Assembly (NCBI RefSeq): GCF_005884405.1
Contig: NZ_VCAO01000005.1
Span: forward strand, 26,252-90,251
Direction of reading: 5' to 3'
Origin: Qipengyuania marisflavi
Lineage (GTDB): Bacteria > Pseudomonadota > Alphaproteobacteria > Sphingomonadales > Sphingomonadaceae
Length of the DNA stretch: 64,000 nucleotides
Translations under genes and position numbers: made by a program
The notes under the pieces: generated by a model
What the model was told of the DNA's origin: nothing
The model's database searches: none
Seen by the model: only the letters and a program-made list of their open reading frames with translations
Part shown: positions 61,367-64,000 of the stretch, piece after piece
Layout of the letters: each line of letters opens with the position of its first letter
Position numbering within the stretch: position 1 is the first letter of the stretch

Positions 61367-62122
61367 TCAGGCGGGCTTATCGGCAAAAGCAGTGTTGAGA
61401 TGCAGTGCTCCCTCGCCATAGAGGTAATCGGGCTTGAATTCGCCCAGTTCGCGAAGAGACTGCTCATCGATGATAGTCATTTCCCGAGTATTTTCGTCGT
61501 GATCGAGCAACCCACGTTCGCGCAATAAGCGGAAAGTCCGATTGGCGTGCGTTGTGGTGATGCCGGATGCCTCTGCAAAATCCTGCTGTGTCAGCGGGAA
61601 GGGAAAGCTGCTCTCTTCCAGACGTCCAACCAATCGAAGGCGTTCCAGCAGCTCACAGATCAAATGGGCAATACGTCCCTCGGCATTCAAACGGCCCAGA
61701 CGAAAGATCCATTCACGGTGCATCGCTGCATCGAGCAGGGTGCTGAACCACATGATGCGAGCTAGGTGCGGCCGGTCATCAATCAGTTTCTGCAATCGCT
61801 CATGTCTGAATACAGCGAGCCGAGACGCGGCGAGCGCATGAACATCGTGATCAAGCCGCTTCATCGGAAAGGAATGAAGATCAACCCAGTCGCCGGGCAC
61901 CTGAAGCCCGACAATCTGCCGAAACCCGCGTGCATCATCGATGCAGCGCATCATTGATCCGTCGATAATGTAATAACTCTGCTCTACTTTTTCGCCGCGC
62001 GTTACGAGCTTTTCACGCGGTTCGAGTGTGATGACATGGTCGATAGCATCGTCAATGGCCTCGGCCTCTTCCTGCGAGAGTCCATGCCGCAGGCGCCCCT
62101 TAAGATAAAGTTCGGTGATCAC
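61367..62122 (-). CDS. Crp/Fnr family transcriptional regulator
   Basis: 251 residues: cyclic-nucleotide-binding-like barrel (HVITLEPREKLVTRGEKVEQSYYIIDGSMMR, FRQIVGLQVPGDWVDLHSF) then a helix-turn-helix (FPLTQQDFAEASGITTTHANRTFRLLRERGLL). The cysteine pattern for an FNR-type Fe-S cluster is absent. Its ATG overlaps the DUF1989 stop (ATGA). It lies upstream of the TIGR02587 operon on the same strand and may control it. Confidence 0.93.
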   Translation of the reverse strand: MITELYLKGRLRHGLSQEEAEAIDDAIDHVITLEPREKLVTRGEKVEQSYYIIDGSMMRCIDDARGFRQIVGLQVPGDWVDLHSFPMKRLDHDVHALAASRLAVFRHERLQKLIDDRPHLARIMWFSTLLDAAMHREWIFRLGRLNAEGRIAHLICELLERLRLVGRLEESSFPFPLTQQDFAEASGITTTHANRTFRLLRERGLLDHDENTREMTIIDEQSLRELGEFKPDYLYGEGALHLNTAFADKPA

Positions 62123-62775
62123 GCGATGGGCTCTCCGATAATTTCGTAACGGTTCGGCTTGAAGTCACCTTTGTTGGACAGCGGCGCGGAGCAGGCGGTC
62201 AGCGCAACCACCAAATCCATCCCAGCCTTGAAGGAGGTGAAATCCCCCGCCTTTGAAAGTGGCGGCTCGACGCCCAACTTCCCGGTTTCGCCATCGACCG
62301 GGACATTCATGAACACGCTGAATGATGCCGGAATCTGGTCAGGCTTGACCCCACCCTCATCGAGCGCCGTCGCAAGATTACCAAAGCAGCCGCGATGCGG
62401 GTCTTCATGCCCATATGGGCTGCGAAACCTCTCGGCGCTGCATGGCGTCAGAAGGAAATCATGCTTGCCCACTCGGGCCTCTTCAACCGTTAACATCACG
62501 TCCGAACGGTTGGCACACAGCCTGTCGCCGGTCGAAGAATAGATGTTCGAAGCAAAATCGATCGTGCGACGATTGGACAAAGATTCACTCAAATCAGTGC
62601 GGTCGAAACACAATAGATCGCTCATCTTCTCTCCCTCGGAGTTAAGCGCTTTCAGTTTTTGCCCCCTTGCAGAGGGCGAAAGCAGCCCCGGTCCGGGGTG
62701 AAACAATATGCGTCTTTTCCATGCCAGTTTAAAGCAAGAGCTGCCGTGATGTTCCGCTTTGTGCAGCGTTACCAT
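62119..62775 (-). CDS. DUF1989 (urea carboxylase-associated) family protein
   Basis: About 218 residues. The full DUF1989 signature is seen only if the start lies upstream: GQKLKALNSEGEKMSDLLCFD, SNIYSSTGDRLCANRSDVMLTVEEARVGKHDFLLTPCS, then a region around FGNLATALDEGG. I therefore prefer the ATG at 62775 over the internal ATG (MSDLLCF) near 62626, which would lose the first conserved part. Family role unclear, linked to urea/nitrogen genes elsewhere; coupled to the Crp-type regulator. Confidence 0.75.
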   Translation of the reverse strand: MVTLHKAEHHGSSCFKLAWKRRILFHPGPGLLSPSARGQKLKALNSEGEKMSDLLCFDRTDLSESLSNRRTIDFASNIYSSTGDRLCANRSDVMLTVEEARVGKHDFLLTPCSAERFRSPYGHEDPHRGCFGNLATALDEGGVKPDQIPASFSVFMNVPVDGETGKLGVEPPLSKAGDFTSFKAGMDLVVALTACSAPLSNKGDFKPNRYEIIGEPIA

Positions 62776-62870
62776 CACAACCAGACAGTCCGCAATCGGC
62801 CCAACAAAGGACCTTACAATGGGGCCAGCCCTGCATAGGCCCTCGTTTTGCTAATCGCCCAATTGCAGTG

Positions 62871-63662
62871 TTATTTCGATTCCGAGATATTCGTTGCATC
62901 CAGAATCACGCGAACGGTCTCCTCTGGCTGATCCCACATCGGGAAGTGTCCGCTATGCTCGAACCAGTGCATCGTCGCTTCCGGGAAGGCTTTGATCGCG
63001 CGATCCGCCTGCTGCGGTAGACACAACCGATCCTTGCGTCCCCAACCGATGACAACGGGCGCAGCCGTTTCCGCAGGGCCCTCCTGCATTGCGCCGTTGG
63101 CGAGATCCTTCACTAGCGAATTGACGGTGCGCGTATTAGCCAATGACTTCAGTTCACGCGCAACGAATGCCGGGTCGAGCGCCCACGGCCTTGCAGAGAG
63201 CTGGGCCATGAGCGCGGTCCGGCCTGCGACATTTCCGGTAATGGCAGAAAGCGCCGGTCGCAGCGCGCGAACCAGAGCAACCGAAGGCGTTATGGTGGCT
63301 TTGAAGAAGGTCCGCTCCCATCCCTGCCAGAAGCCGCCCGGATCCAGTGCGACAACCGCGCCCGCTTGGCCGCGCCGCGCCATCTCGAGCACCAGGCGCG
63401 CACCCAGCGAGCTGCCAACCATATCGATACCTGCGAAATTCTCCGCGCCGAGCCAAGCGTCCAGACTGCGCGCCAGCCCGTCGAACGTGCCGCTGTCGGG
63501 CTCTTCGGGTGTCTGCCCGTGGCCGGGCAGGTCAACGGCGATTACCTCCCTGGATTGAGAAAGCGCAGGCGAGATCGTGTCCCACGAGCCGCAAGTCGCC
63601 CCCAGTCCGTGGACAAGGAGGAGGGGTTTTCCGCGCCCCGTGCGCGTGTAATGCATGGTCAT
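62871..63662 (-). CDS. Alpha/beta hydrolase
   Basis: 263 residues. Oxyanion start LLLVHGLGATCGSWD, VDLPGHGQTP, nucleophile motif GSSLGARLVLEMA, aspartate in IGWGRKDRLC and histidine in WFEHSGHFPMWDQPEETVRVI. A standard alpha/beta hydrolase, possibly esterase, epoxide hydrolase or haloalkane dehalogenase relative; substrate unknown. ATG at 63662; GTG at 63680 is the alternative. Confidence 0.88.
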   Translation of the reverse strand: MTMHYTRTGRGKPLLLVHGLGATCGSWDTISPALSQSREVIAVDLPGHGQTPEEPDSGTFDGLARSLDAWLGAENFAGIDMVGSSLGARLVLEMARRGQAGAVVALDPGGFWQGWERTFFKATITPSVALVRALRPALSAITGNVAGRTALMAQLSARPWALDPAFVARELKSLANTRTVNSLVKDLANGAMQEGPAETAAPVVIGWGRKDRLCLPQQADRAIKAFPEATMHWFEHSGHFPMWDQPEETVRVILDATNISESK

Positions 63663-63740
63663 GTGATAGTAACGTCTCACACCGACTTATGGGCCCAAGG
63701 ATGTGGACTTGTAACGGTTTTGTGCCGGTCACTGATCTCA

Positions 63741-64000
63741 TTATGCCACTTTGGCTTCGAATGCGAGCGGGCTGATGCCGCCCAGATATGAATGGCGGCG
63801 GCGGGTATTGTAGAACCCGTTGATGTACTGGAAGATGGCGGCCTCGGCTTGTCGCCGTGTTGGCCAGCTCTGCCGCCAGATTAGTTCCGCCTTCAGGCTT
63901 TTGAAGAATGTCTCGACAGAGGCGTTATCATAGCAATTACCCTTGCCGCTCATCGATGGCCGCAGGCCGTAAGCCTGCAGCATCTTTTGATAATCGTAGG
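63741..64000 (-). mobile_element. IS3-family transposase C-terminal end, cut by the window
   Basis: Open to the window edge on the minus strand; the visible 3' end reads LQAYGLRPSMSGKGNCYDNASVETFFKSLKAELIW, then AIFQYINGFYNTRRRHSYLGG, ending EAKVA and a stop. These are the last catalytic glutamate region and the end of an IS3 orfB transposase. The terminal repeat should lie in 63680-63740 but I cannot place it. The element begins outside this window. Confidence 0.9.

Noticed and set aside
63680..63740. Terminal repeat of the IS3 element
   Set aside because: TG-type ends occur at several places here, and without the other end none can be chosen.

Overview
The window is GC-rich DNA from an alphaproteobacterium, most likely of the Sphingomonadales (Erythrobacteraceae/Sphingomonadaceae type). 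The basis is the gene order rpmH-rnpA-yidD-yidC-engB, a CC_3515-type secreted protein, a UPF0262 protein, many ATGA/GTGA gene overlaps, and the overall composition. Most of the first 48 kb is chromosomal core sequence. I see no rRNA or tRNA gene and no CRISPR array.

Layout. 0-10 kb: PilZ protein, ThiF/MoeB-type adenylyltransferase, sirtuin, a tight dapB - ion channel - nth run, a frameshifted small gene, a dicarboxylate symporter, dapE, cupin, S1/P1 nuclease, GST and VOC proteins. 10-11 kb: a SnoaL-like gene between two relics of the same IS5-type transposase end. 11-15.5 kb: the conserved rpmH-rnpA-yidD-yidC-engB block and a secreted protein. 15.6-20.8 kb: comM split by a 3,620-bp IS1595-family element that has near-terminal inverted repeats, a perfect 8-bp target duplication and four or five passenger genes. 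20.8-31 kb: regulators, rpmJ, galE, an M14 carboxypeptidase, cdd, a GH25-like protein, dnaB, a phospholipase-D protein and rpoZ. 31-42 kb: DUF3667 protein, ftsH, a DUF3604 - PPIase - HupE operon, an ExoD gene whose ribosome binding site lies inside a 12-bp hairpin, and a CoA-transferase / aldehyde dehydrogenase / MaoC group. 42-48 kb: S9 peptidase, amino-acid permease, Rieske oxygenase and a FAD oxidoreductase.

48-64 kb is accessory in character. It begins with an amidohydrolase remnant, then an ECF sigma / anti-sigma pair divergent from a five-gene operon (DUF4331 - lipoprotein - TPR - HupE/UreJ - winged helix). Next come the NHEJ pair ligD-ku, a DUF892 ferritin-like protein, a YqcI/YcgG (GntA-like) - TIGR02588 - TIGR02587 - small protein operon, a Crp/Fnr regulator with a DUF1989 protein, and a hydrolase. 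The window ends inside an IS3-family transposase.

The strongest candidates for something little described are the ECF-controlled DUF4331/TPR/HupE operon, the cargo-bearing IS1595 element in comM, and the GntA-like/TIGR02588/TIGR02587 operon. All functions are assigned by reading motifs and recalling families; no database search was possible.
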